64,000 bases of DNA, taken from NCBI GenBank assembly GCA_963669155.1, contig OZ022589.1:13216932-13280931 (forward strand), in the 5' to 3' direction. Made by a program: the position numbers and the translations under genes. Within the stretch, counting starts at the first letter, position 1, and the number at the start of each line of letters is the position of its first letter. Below, in pieces: positions 33,701 through 46,300 of the stretch. The DNA is from Arbacia lixula (Eukaryota; Echinodermata; Echinoidea; Arbacioida; Arbaciidae). Below the pieces are notes generated by a model, which saw nothing but the letters and a program-made list of their open reading frames with translations, searched no databases and had not been told where the DNA came from.

Positions 33701-36700
33701 GCTCAAAGGAATTGGCATAGGGAAAGGGAAAGGGAAGAAAGGGAAGGAGCCACAGTTTTAAACTGTGGTATATTTTGTCCAGTTCATCACAAAACACGAT
33801 GCTTTAGCCTAAAATGCATCATGTTTCATGCTGAACTGGTCAAAATATACAGTGGTTTAAAACTGAGGCCCTGCCCCTTTCTTCCCTTTCCCTTTCCCTA
33901 TGCCAACTCCCAGTGTACATGTATGCGCAGTGCTGAACTGTTGGCTAGCATCAGTTGCATGGGTATGTATGTGCATCATAAGCATCAATAAAAGTACTGA
34001 TGAATTCAATTCCCCAGCAAGTCACGAAGGTGGTGCGGAGTGGCGTGGCAGACTCGAGCCATGGCAATCTCGTTTAGGAAAACCTAATTTACTTTGCGTA
34101 GGAGCGTCCTGACATTTACGCTGTTTATCTTGAGAATGAGATACTGCAGAGAGAGTCTGGAGACGTGTGCATTGGGAATAAGGTGCCACTTTCAAGAAAG
34201 CTGAGTGCCCTTCAGTCCATTCCTTGTTGGGATTTTGTTATTTGAAAACAGCCTGTCCACTTTCCTTTTTTAAAGGGAATATACTCTGTACTACTGGGAA
34301 GACAAAAAAAAAGACTTCTTGCCAATGGTCTTAAATTCACGTATTGTCCATTTTTTGAATTTGCTGAAAGTTATTTGCCCTCAAACGATCCACATTTGAG
34401 GTAATTAGTGATTAAATCACAAATCCTCAAAATGTTCGGCCCAAACATCTGGAGGATTTGTGATTCAATCACTAATTAATCCAAATGTGGATCATATGAG
34501 GGCAAATAACTTTCAGCAAGTTTCTAAAATGGACATTAATTTAAGATCATTGGCAAGAAGATTGCTCATGATCACCTTTTGAAGGATTTTTGTCTTCCCG
34601 GTACAGTGCGTTCCCTTTAAGACAATCTACGTACAGTATGTACATGTATGTGAACTTAATATGTGTTCCTTTGAACATGAAGGAGATCCAATGGAATTTT
34701 AGATCAGACTTGTTCTGTGTACATTGGGCCATTCGCCCATATTCTGACAAGCAGTACAAACATGTACACAACAGCTCAAAGGAATTGGCATAGGGAAAGA
34801 GAAAGGGAAGAAAGGGAAGGGGCTGATGCAGTTTTAAACTGCGGTTTATTTTGTCTAGTTCAGCATGAAACATGATGCTTTAGCCTAAAAAGCATTGTGT
34901 TTCATGCTGAACTGGGCAAAATATACCGCGGTTTAAAACTACGGGTCATACAACTGCAGGAACAGTGCAATAAGAATGGTCAGGACTGTAATTTCTACAG
35001 TGAAAGGAAACCAGTATAGATCTGTGATGAATAGACACAAGTGGAGATCCCATGGCGTACTGTACATGTACATGTACATACTGGTACACGTGGACATGAA
35101 GCGTCTGACAAATGGAAGAATTATTCCTGTACAACTGAAGCCACCAGTACATCTTTCTTGCTTCCTTTACTGGCCACATAAATTCTTTATGCTGGTTTGT
35201 GAAAGAGGGGAAAGTCGAGAGACTTCCTGTGACGTGTGACCTGCCGAGGCGGAATAACTTTGTGAATGAAAGAAGATGTACTGGTACGCCAACTTGTCTA
35301 GTACAGTACCAGTACCTTTGTTGCCACTTGAAAGTCACTTTGACACATGGAGTGATAGTAGAGATGCTGCTGTGAATCGATGTGGATATTACAATATTCA
35401 TTGACACTGACATTGAAAGGTACATAGAGATAGGTAGATAGATAATGGTTTATTATGATAAAAACACCAACAACGGTATTATGCAGAAACACTTCGCGGC
35501 TCGCAGGCCGAATTGCATGTGACTTTACAATTATGTACACACTTCTCTATAAACATATATTGATATAAGAATAGGATTCTGTACATAATTATCTACAAAC
35601 ATTAAAATGTTATTTACTATTTGCTATAGGTGGCAAAAAAGTAATTTTATCTGCATTCATCCCACTATTACTAACCCAAGAAATGTACAAAAGAAACAAG
35701 CTTCAAATTATGTACATGATTTTGTACGAAAATCATTATTTCAAGAATGAAGGGTAAACATAAAGGGTAAGCATAGAACAATCGAATAACCTGCCATAAT
35801 TCTTTTATCCTTTTGCATTTATTCCACGATTTCTAACTTAGGATATACATGTATATAATAAAAAAAAATCACAAATGTATGATTTTGGACGGAATGGTTA
35901 CTTCAGGATTAAAGGGTAGATATATTGAACACGCGGACACAATTTCACAAGGCCCCTTTTGAATTTTGTTCACATAATAAAAGACCATTTCATGTTCATA
36001 GTGTGATATCCCCAAACAAAATGTAATTCTACAGAACTACATGGGAGTTATGTAAGCAATCATCATTTTATGAAAGCCCTTTCATGTGCATGTTCGTGTG
36101 CATGTGTATTACTAACTATGGTAATCTCCAATTGACGCCCCCACCGAGCAAAGAATGATTAAGTAAATCTACAGTACACTGTGCCACTGACATGGTAATT
36201 GCTACTTTATGACAGCCCTTCTTTGTCATCTGTGAAGCTTTTGACTACATTTGCAAACCAGCAAGAATTTAATGGGGTCAAACAGAAGACAACATAAGAA
36301 CACACCCTCAAAATAGGCTTTGAACATTTGAAAGGTGTAAAAGGAGGCAAGTACGTCATGACACACAAATGTATCTTCGTACAATTCTCCCTATCGCATA
36401 TAGCCGATATCAAGCGATATCACCTCACGATACCGATATCTGATCGATTGCTCTTGGGACGTATACTTCCGGTAAGAGCTGGTTGTCGGCAGAAAGTGAC
36501 CAAGAAATCACTTTTTTTATGAATTAAGCAGTGAAAATTTTGTGTAGGGTTGTGGTTAGGGTCAGGGTTAGGTTTAGAATAAGGTTTAGGGTTAGTGTTA
36601 AGGTCAGGGTTAGGTTTAGGGTTAATATTCATAAAATTAGTTGGATACCCTGGTCCCTTGGATTGCCGAATGTTCATGGACCGGAAGTTCATATCCCAAG

Positions 36701-37347
36701 AATTAAAGGTAAAAAAATTAGAGCGCCACACACGTTCAGATTCGGAGAGCTATATGCGATAGGGAGAATTGTAGTTATTTGTGCTTTTCCATGCCTCTCT
36801 AATGTTAAACCAAAGGTTACTTACTTAAATTGTATTCCAAACAACCACTGTCTGAGAGACTAGTGATTGTTAAACAACGAAACATAAATCACCTGCAGTT
36901 GGCCACTGTAAAGGGCAAGCTCGGAGAGAATCATTGTGACGTCACAAAATTAAAACTTAACAAAAATCCTAACTTTCTTTAATCCTTCAACAGATTTTCT
37001 TCAAACCTTCACTGATATATTGCATTCATGATTTTGCTTTCATAAAAAAACAACTGAACCGCAGGGTGGACTTTCCCTTTAATGTCGCCCATGTGATCTA
37101 ATGAAGATAGCAATGTACTGTTGAACTCCGTCTGTAGTACAGTATGTAGAGAGGACGAATTGATTATCAGCAGACAGCCTGCACGGATACATTGTGCATC
37201 TAACCACCGTGCTGCCGTGGGAGGCATGCGTGCTGCTGAGTGGTTTGGAGTGGAGAGGACGAGGGTGCCCGAGTGGTATTGATAGGCGATGATTGATTGG
37301 CTGTAGGATAATCTAATTAGGTGCTTTGCATTACCATGGTATATTTG

Positions 37348-37394
<47 letters not shown>

Positions 37395-40300
37395 TATTGG
37401 TGGGGAGTGAGGGAGGGGTTGCCTTTTTGAACCTAGTCAGGCTCGCGTACATTAACATGTACAGTATTCACATATTTTAGTAGTTGAAACTATGCACCCT
37501 TCTTTGTTCTGTGAAGAGCACTTGTCAAAGAGAAGATAACTGAGATGCATTAAAGGGAGTATAATGTACTGGGAAGACAAAAAGGCCCTCAAAAGTTGAT
37601 CATGAGCAATCGTCTTGCCAATGGTCTTAAATTCATGCATTGGCCGTTTTTAGAAACTTGCTGAAAGTTATTTGCCCTAAAACTATCCACATTTGCAGTC
37701 ATTAGTGATTAAATCACAAGTCATCAAATTGTTCGGGCCGAACATTTCAAGGATTTGTGAATGAATCACTAATTACTCAAAATGTGGATCATATGAGGGC
37801 AAATAATTTTCAGCAAGTTTCTAAAATGGACAATACATGCATTTAAGACCATTGGCAAGAAGATTGCTCCCGGTCACTTTTTGAAGGCCTTTTTGTCTTC
37901 CCAGTACAGTATACTCCCTTTAATGCATCTCAGTTATCTTCTCTTTGACAAGTGCTCTTCACAGAACAAAGAAGGGTGCATAGTTTCAACTACTAAGATA
38001 TGTGAATACTGTACATGTTAATATAAAAGTATGTGAGTTCATGTACATGTGCATGTGCACTGAATACAAGACTGGTTTGTATCATAACTAGATTCTTGAA
38101 AACATTTGGTATTTTGCATAGCCATGAAAGAAATTAAATACATTTTTAACAACTTTTAAAACAAGATTGGAGTCAACATGGAGTAGCATGAATTCATTCC
38201 CTCCTCTCTCCTCTTGGTTATTTTATCCCTAATTCTCCTTCCTTGCCACCTGTTTCTTGTCATGCCCACTTTCTCCCTGTCCTCGTTGTTTACTCTCTCT
38301 CTCTCTCTCTCTCTTTCCCTCTCTCCCTTTCTCTCTCTCCCTCTCTCTCTCCCCTCTCTCTCCCCATCTCCTCTTACGCTCTGACTTCCCCACTTTTATC
38401 CCTCTTTCCCTTCTCTCCTGCTTTCTCTCCACTTCTCTCCGCCTTTTTTCTTTCCCTCCTCTCTCTCTCTCAATCTCTCTCCCTCCTTTCTCTCTCACTC
38501 TCTCTCTCTTCCCTCTCTCCCGTCCTCTCCCTCCCCTCTCTCCCTCTCTCTTCCTCCTTTCTCCCTCCTCTCCCCCTCACTTCCCACTCTCTCTCCCTCT
38601 CTCTCCCTCTCTCCCCCTCTCTCTCCCTCTCTCTCCCTCTCTCTCCCTCTCTCTCCCTCTCTCTCCCCCTCTCTCCCCCTCTCTCTCCCCACTCTCTGCC
38701 CCCCTCTCTCCCTCTCTCTCCCATGTGTTCCCTATATCTGCCACATCACTTAACCCACTCTATTCTTCATTCACCCTGACAGCGCCTGGTAGTGAAGCCC
38801 GACCAACTCATCAAGCGAAGAGGGAAACTTGGGCTGATCAAAGTCAATGCGGACCTCCAGGGAGTGAAAGACTGGCTCAAGACGAGGCTAGGCCAGACCA
38901 TTGAGGTGATTAGGAGGGGATAGGGAGGTTGTGGTGGTGGTGGGGGGTGGTGGGTGGGGGGGGGGGGGAGGATAATGAACATCAATAAGAGTAACTTTCG
39001 TAAGGATCAGTGATCACTACCAATCTTGGCTTGAGACTCAATAGTTACATCAAGCAAGAGAATGCATTTTTTTGTATATGTATGATCATTTATTGAATAT
39101 GAATTCATTGTATATTTTGTTTTTAATGATTGAATACAGAGGAATTGTGCTCTACAGCCTACCAAACCCTAACATTGACACAAATTCATTATCATTTCAG
39201 TGCTTGTTCATAGTACCTTAAAGGGCACATATTGTACTGGGAAGACAAAAAGCCTTCAAAAGGTGATCATGAGCAATCTTCTTGCCAATGGTCTTAAAAT
39301 TGTCCATTTTAGAAACTTGCTCAAAGTTATTTGCCCTCAAATGATCTACATTCGGAGAAATTAGTGATTAAATCACAAATCCTTAATTCGTTTGGCCCGA
39401 ACATTTTTTGAGAATTTGTGATTTAATGCATCATTACTCCAAATGTGAATCATTTGAGAGCAAATAACTTTCAGCAAGTTTCTAAAATGGACAATACATG
39501 AATTGAAGACCATTGGCAAGAAGATTGCTCACGATCACATTTTTGAAGGCTTTTTGTCTTCCCAGAACAGTATATTCCCTTTAAATACACAAATGACAAG
39601 TGTTGCGAGTCTAATTTTGTAGTACATGCTTCTTTCTTATTGTTGTTTTACCAGGTTGGATCAGCGAGCGGAAAACTGAAGAACTTCCTCATCGAGCCTT
39701 TTGTTGCTCACAAGCCGGAGGATGAGTTCTACGTCTGCATCTACTGCCAGCGGGCCAGCGACGTCATCCTCTTCCACCATGAGGGCGGTGTTGATATCGG
39801 AGACGTCGATGCAAAGGTTAATCTCATTTATTGTCAATTGGTTGCCCGCTTCTCGTGAAAGGTGTTTTCTGGAGAATCTCAAGATATCACAGAAGAAACA
39901 TAAATGATGTTGCGGTTTATGTGTTTTCAAGGATGGAATCTGGACTAATTTGTTTCTATATGATGATTTGTATATTTAAAAAACAAAGCATCTCAAGATA
40001 TCACAGAAATACATAAATGATGTTGCGATTTATGTGTTTTCAAGGATGGAATCTGGACTAATTTGTTTCTATGCATATGATGATTTGTATATTTAAAAAA
40101 AAAAGCATCTCAAGATATCACAGAAGTAACATAAATGATGTTGCGGTTTATGCGTTTTCGAGGATGGAATCTGGACTAATTTGTTTCTATGCATATGATG
40201 ATTTGTATATTTGAAAAAAAGATTAATGTGTTTCTCCCTTTGTGACTTTTAGGCTGTCAAAATGGAAATTGGTCTTCAGGAAGATGTGACGTTGGATGGA

Positions 40301-43231
40301 ATTAAGAGCAAACTTCTTACCCATGTGACAGCTGCCAAGAAAGAGTAAGTACATGCAAGGTTGCCTCTCCCATCCAGCACACACACACTTATCCCCATGG
40401 AACTCCCTCTCCTCTTCCCCCTCTCACATTTTTACATTTTCCATTTGTTTCCCCTTTCCATTTCTTCATCACCCTCTCAACCCCCCCTCCCCCCTCCCCC
40501 CTAAAAAGAAAATACACACACACACACACCACAAAATTGCACAAGTGGCCTGAAATTGCACTCCATGGTAGTATTGTATAGTATATCAAAGTATAGTACA
40601 GTATTTGCTGAACTTATACAGTACATGTGTGTATTAAAATGTAATTTTTTTTTTGTGTGTGTCTGTGTGTGTGCAAATGTGCAGAGTGTGTACAGGTACA
40701 GGTATGTGTGTTGTATTAAAGTGTGTTAGTGTTACAAGACAGGTAACAATTGTGAATAAGACCTTACCCTGTAAAGACTTTACCTGCTATCTAGATAGAA
40801 CAAGAGAAATGCTGAAACTGTAAATTTCCTGAAATAGAAGCAGAGGTGAATCGAGACTGGAGATTCTGCAAACAAAGGACTGCGATTTGTCCTCAAGAAG
40901 CCTTCAACAGACCAACCTTTGCCCCGTTATATTTGACATGTGGTTTGGTCTGCAGTATGGAAATCTCTTGTCAGGTTACAGGACGCTGATGTACATAAAT
41001 TAATCTCCAGGTTGCTCTGCGTGAAGGGAATCCCCTGTCGACAAAGACCACTGTCTATAAAGGCCGCTCTTGATAAAGACAACCTGTCTGTAAAGACCAT
41101 TCAAATTGCATTCCTTCAGAATAGATTGCATGTAATTGCACCTGTTTAGAAAGACTTCTAAGTTTCATATAGAATGCATCTTACATTTCATTTGGGAAAG
41201 TCTTTCTCGTCAGGGTTGACTGTACAGTATACATGTTCTTCATTCAGTGCATAAACTGGTAATACGAAAGCTTAGCGTAACAAATGAATGGTCTCTTAGA
41301 TTAAGGAAAGCCCCTTGTATTGTAATCCCAGGACGTGTTTATCATCTTTTCAGAATTTGAAACGCGTTTCCAAAGGCCTTTACGAACGCGTTTCCAAAGG
41401 CCTTTGCGAACGTATTTAAAAAAAAAAAGGTGCGTTTATCAACTCAATCGCCCAAGTCGAAAACCGGCCTTGTCACTGCGCCGTTACACATGCACTGTAG
41501 TACATGTACAATAGTGTGCGATCTATGTGTTTACGGAAACATGGTTCAAAGTGGTTTCAAAACAGCTTTGCTTTTATCTCGCTTCTCTAAATACGTTTCT
41601 GGCTCAGACACGTTTAGGATCGCACAAATTTGCGTGTTTCAAAACAGCTTTCCAAACCCCATAATCAAAACACCTTTGCGTTTATCAACTCCCTGAAATG
41701 CGTTTTAAAAAATTTAAATGCGTTTGGAAACCTTAATTCTACCAAAAAAAAGAGTTGATAAACATGCCCCAAGAATGCCATTGGATTTGAGCTCTACCCA
41801 ATATCACACCACTCCTACTAGCAGCTAGGCAGAATGAAGTCCTTGAGTCTGTAAGCAAACACTCCGAGTCGGTCAATTTACTCACCTAGATATGGAATTT
41901 TCTGCTTAATTAGCAGTACTGCCAGGAAGGTTGAGTTGTCTATGAGGTGTGGGGCTTAAAGCTAGATCGGCTTGGCAAATATAAAACACATGCTGTCAGC
42001 AATGTGGTATTTATATATATACCCACTGCTGGTTACATCACCTCTTTGGGCTAGTATGAGTTTTGAACTGATTCTGGACGAAGGCCTTTTTATAGCAAAA
42101 CTGATCCCTATTTGGCCTTTAAATTGCCAACACTATTTATTAAAAATGATTTTTTTATTAGAAAATGGAATGTAAATTTAATTATGAGTTAGCAAAATGT
42201 CAAAATCTGTCAAGTTTGAGCAATAATCATGCCAATTTGAAGAGCTAAAGTGGTGAAGATTTAGTGATTATTTGACCCTTATTCTGCATTCTGCTTTAAA
42301 GAATCATCATGATGTTAATGCAGGTTTATCATTCAATGCCCAAAATGGATTCAACTTGTGTAGAAATTTATGCTCTTTCATTATGCATCTTTTAGGAATA
42401 CTTGATTTCAAAAGTTACAGCACCAGACCATATATTTGTGGTACTTTTGTTATACATACATGTACATGACTGTACCTGATTACATGGCTGGAATGCCTAG
42501 CATTTTGATTTGTGAAAATCACCAAGATTGATCATACATTTTTTGGCATTTCAACATTCCTTCTATTGTTTCTAAGTCAACAAGTTGAAGATTTACTCTG
42601 GCTGCTTTTTAGCATTTTGTGGACATGAAACTAAAGCAAATAATTATGGTGTCTGTAGCAGGGAAGGTAAATATAATTTGGGTTCATGACTTGCTAGTAC
42701 CTTATCCAAAGTACAAATATAGGAAGCACATGTACATGTACATTGATGACTACTATTTAAAAAATAGTACAATTTTGGTAAAACCATACATGTGGTCATT
42801 TGACCCACTTAAGAAAGGAGAGGGACAAGTAAGCAGAGAGATGAATTTTAATTTTGTAACACTTACACAAGACAAGTTTCTGGCTCTTTATTTTGGTGTC
42901 AAAGGCAAAAATAAATGAGATAAAATGGAAGTAAAAGAAAGAGGGTGATGGTGGGAGTTGAGAACTAGTCACAAAGTAATTATACAAAACAAAAAGAAAA
43001 AACATAGATGAATCATAGAATTACTGTCATAGCATGTTACTACGCAGGGAGGGAGAAAGTGTGAATTAATTTGATGTGGAATACAGAAAAAAAGAGGCTT
43101 ATATTTGAACATAGCATGTCAGTCATATACAGTGTATTGTTCCCAAGAATTGATCAAGACTAATTCATAATTTCTATTTAGTTCACGTCATAAAAGTAAT
43201 ACACAACTTGCATGTTTCCCTGTGTATGTAT

Positions 43232-43327
<96 letters not shown>

Positions 43328-46300
43328 ATGTGTGTGTATGTATGTACAGTGTATGTGCTTTTATCACGCATCTGTTTGTTTCTTCTATACATAGATCTCT
43401 CTTTTGAATGATTTAAAGACTTTGTTACTCTCTCTTTATCTGTTTCGTGGTCAACTCTACATCTACATCTATGTTGACTCCACCTTCCCATAAAATATAT
43501 TTTATGTTATTTTTGTGTGTAAATACTGTCATATTTGTTACCTTTTTTTTTTATAATAATGGAATTAACTAATTCAATTCAAAAGACTGGTCATGCTGGT
43601 CTACATGTGATTAGATTTGTTTGCTGTGAGGCTGCTGTGAGGTGAAGCACAGTTCACAGCCAGAGCTATTATCTTTTTGTGATTAACATCTTGAGCAGAC
43701 ACACAAGGGAGGTCATCCTTATGCCCTTTTCTCCATTCCTCCTTTCAGAGAAGTATGATTATGTATCAAGAGAAAAAAATACTCTTGATCTTTGCACATG
43801 GTATTACAACATTTGTTTGTACAGTCTTGTGGAAAGTTTTGGTTCATAAGTGAAAAGATTTTTTAGAAATATGAAGATGTTTGTATTTTCATCAGACTCT
43901 GTTTGGGGGGGAAATTTGTAAAAAAACATTTTACGTCCAAACTGTCAGGAAAATTGCCTCAAAGCCCAACAAGTGTGTTTAATGCCATCTTTAAGGAAAT
44001 GTTGTCCACTTATTATGATGGGTTTTTGAAATGTTAATGTTGGTCAATACTACTTTTCCACGGTGGCCATTTTGAATATGACTGCTTTATATTTCTAGTA
44101 GCATATCACAGAGGTAGCCCATGTACACAATGTGAAGGCTGGCCTCCCAAACACATTGATACCCAACACCCTTTTACCTGGTGAACTCCCAAAATGGGGG
44201 TTTTCCCCCTGGGTATATGTTGATATAATCATTTGAAAGAAAGCAAAACATACATGTATTTGAATAGGTTTTTTGACAAAATCGTTGACTCATGTCTGAT
44301 TTATTCTTGTATTTCAATCTGCAGGATGGTGGCTAACTTCATCAATGATTTGTACCAGCAGTTCAAGGACCAGTACTTCACATACCTGGAGATCAACCCT
44401 CTTGGCAAGTACCCATGGCGATGGTGATGACAATAATGTGATGATAATTATGAAGCTGACAAAGATGAAGAAGATGATGTTGACGATGATGATGATGTTG
44501 ATGACAATGATGGTGATAATTTGATGATGATGACAGTGATGATTTGATGATGATGGCGATGGAGATGATCATGATGATGATGATGATGATTTAATGATTT
44601 AATGATTAAATGACAGTGACAATGATTACAATGATGATGATGATAATCATGATCTGTTGATGTTATAGATGAAAATATGGATGAGAAAAGTAAAGAAGAA
44701 GCGATCAGTGAGATAAGAGAATGCCCTTAAAAAAAAGATGTATTAAAGTAAGATGAATTTATTCAGATTTTACATGGCAATACAGTTGTAACAAAGATTG
44801 CTGTACACACTGTATGCTCACTATGGGTGGATTTTTCAGTTCAACAAGAAGACCCGCTGTAATGTGTAAACATTTTGTGGTGAATTGTGATGAATAAGCA
44901 AATCAGAAATTCCATGCAGGTGTTGAAAGATGTGTCAGATAAAGAAGCACACTACTGAGTGTAAGGTTTGTCAAGCTACATGAAACCATACTTCCTATGT
45001 TGTACTGAAATGGCACAGAAATTGATTCGGGCAGCTGTTTTTATTGATTATGTGGGGTGTTCATTTTTTAACATGTTGGAAATTTGCCTGCTGTTGTTGG
45101 AAATTTGCTGCTCATGTAGCCTGTAGCATACATGTAATCAACAATGTCTCTATTCAAAAGCTACATTACAACCCCTCTTCTCCTTAACTTATTTCTCTCA
45201 CCTCACTTTCTCCATACTGTTTCCCCCTCCCCATCTCTATTACCCACTCTTTTTCTCTTTCTCTCTCTACAGACACTTTATCTCACACTCTCTCTATCTT
45301 TTACTCCCTCCCTTTCTCCATTTTCTCACCCACTCTCTATCCCACACACATGCTATCCTCCTCGCTTTCTCTCAGATCATTTATGATCTCATACTCCACT
45401 CTTCCCCCCACCTGTCCTTCAGTCGCTCCCAGCAAACTCACAGACATAGATACAAATCCTCTTGTTCCCTAAGGCAATAAACTGCATCACAAGTTATATG
45501 GGACTGGTATTACTTGGAACTGACAGTGTTAACACTCAATGTTTGTGGAGCTATACAAATATAGCCCCACTCCCTGTTGTGTATCTTGAAACTTGATTCT
45601 AACACATCTCCTGCCCATGCAGTTGTGACTGACAAGGTGTACGTGCTGGATTTGGCTGCCAAGATCGATGCCACTGCAGAGTACCTGTGCAAGCTGCAGT
45701 GGGGCGATCTGGAGTTCCCTCCACCCTTCGGACGAGAAGCTTTCCCAGAGGTAACACCAGAAAGCACTTTTCTCTTATCAACAAGGATGATACCCAATCA
45801 TAATCTTTAGGATTCATAGTGTATACGCCATGCTCTTGATATTCGGACGAGAAGCTTTCCCAGAGGTAATACCAGAAAGCACTTTTCCCCTATCAACAAG
45901 GAGGATACCCAATCACAATGTTTAGGATTCATAGTGTATACGCCATGCTCTTGATATTCGGACGAGAAGCTTTCCCAGAGGTAATACCAGAAAGCACTTT
46001 TCCCCTATCAACAAGGATGATACCCAATCACAATGTTTAGGATTCATAGTGTATACGCCATGCTCTTGATATTCGGACGAGAAGCTTTCCCAGAGGTAAT
46101 ACCAGAAAGCACTTTTCCCCTATCAACAAGGATGATACCCAATCACAATCTTTAGGATTTATAGTGTCTATGCCATGCTCTTGATATTCTTAGGCAATAA
46201 ACATGGGATGATATCTATGGAACAGCTCAAAGGAATTAGCATAGGGAAAGGGAAGAAAGGGAAGGAGCCACAGTTTTAAACTGTGGTATATTTTGTCCAG

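Larger units (their letters stand above)
30786..38782 (+). other. ACLY intron 1
   Basis: An 8-kb intron with two A elements, three B elements, two C elements, one D element, a (GT)n tract, a GA-rich tract (31081-31170) and a long polypyrimidine tract before exon 2. Sequence at 31190-31440, 33010-33690, 33918-34270 and 34945-35420 shows nothing I recognise. Confidence 0.7.
40345..44324 (+). other. ACLY intron 4
   Basis: It contains a CT/CA-rich stretch (40390-40530), short direct repeats of a TATAAAGACCA-like word (41035-41105), a MITE (41330-41775) and a long GT tract (43236-43345). The remainder (41776-43206 and 43346-44324) is AT-rich without recognised features. Confidence 0.6.

Noticed and set aside
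38229..38904. Frames of 65-215 residues on both strands in the CT tract
   Set aside because: Compositional; only the last part on the plus strand overlaps ACLY exon 2, in the wrong frame.
43183..43491. Cys/Val and His/Thr repeat frames
   Set aside because: Translations of a GT microsatellite.
45842..46190. Repeated exon 6 ends as true alternative exons
   Set aside because: The repeat units carry a donor but no acceptor before the copied coding bases, so they cannot be spliced in as independent exons.
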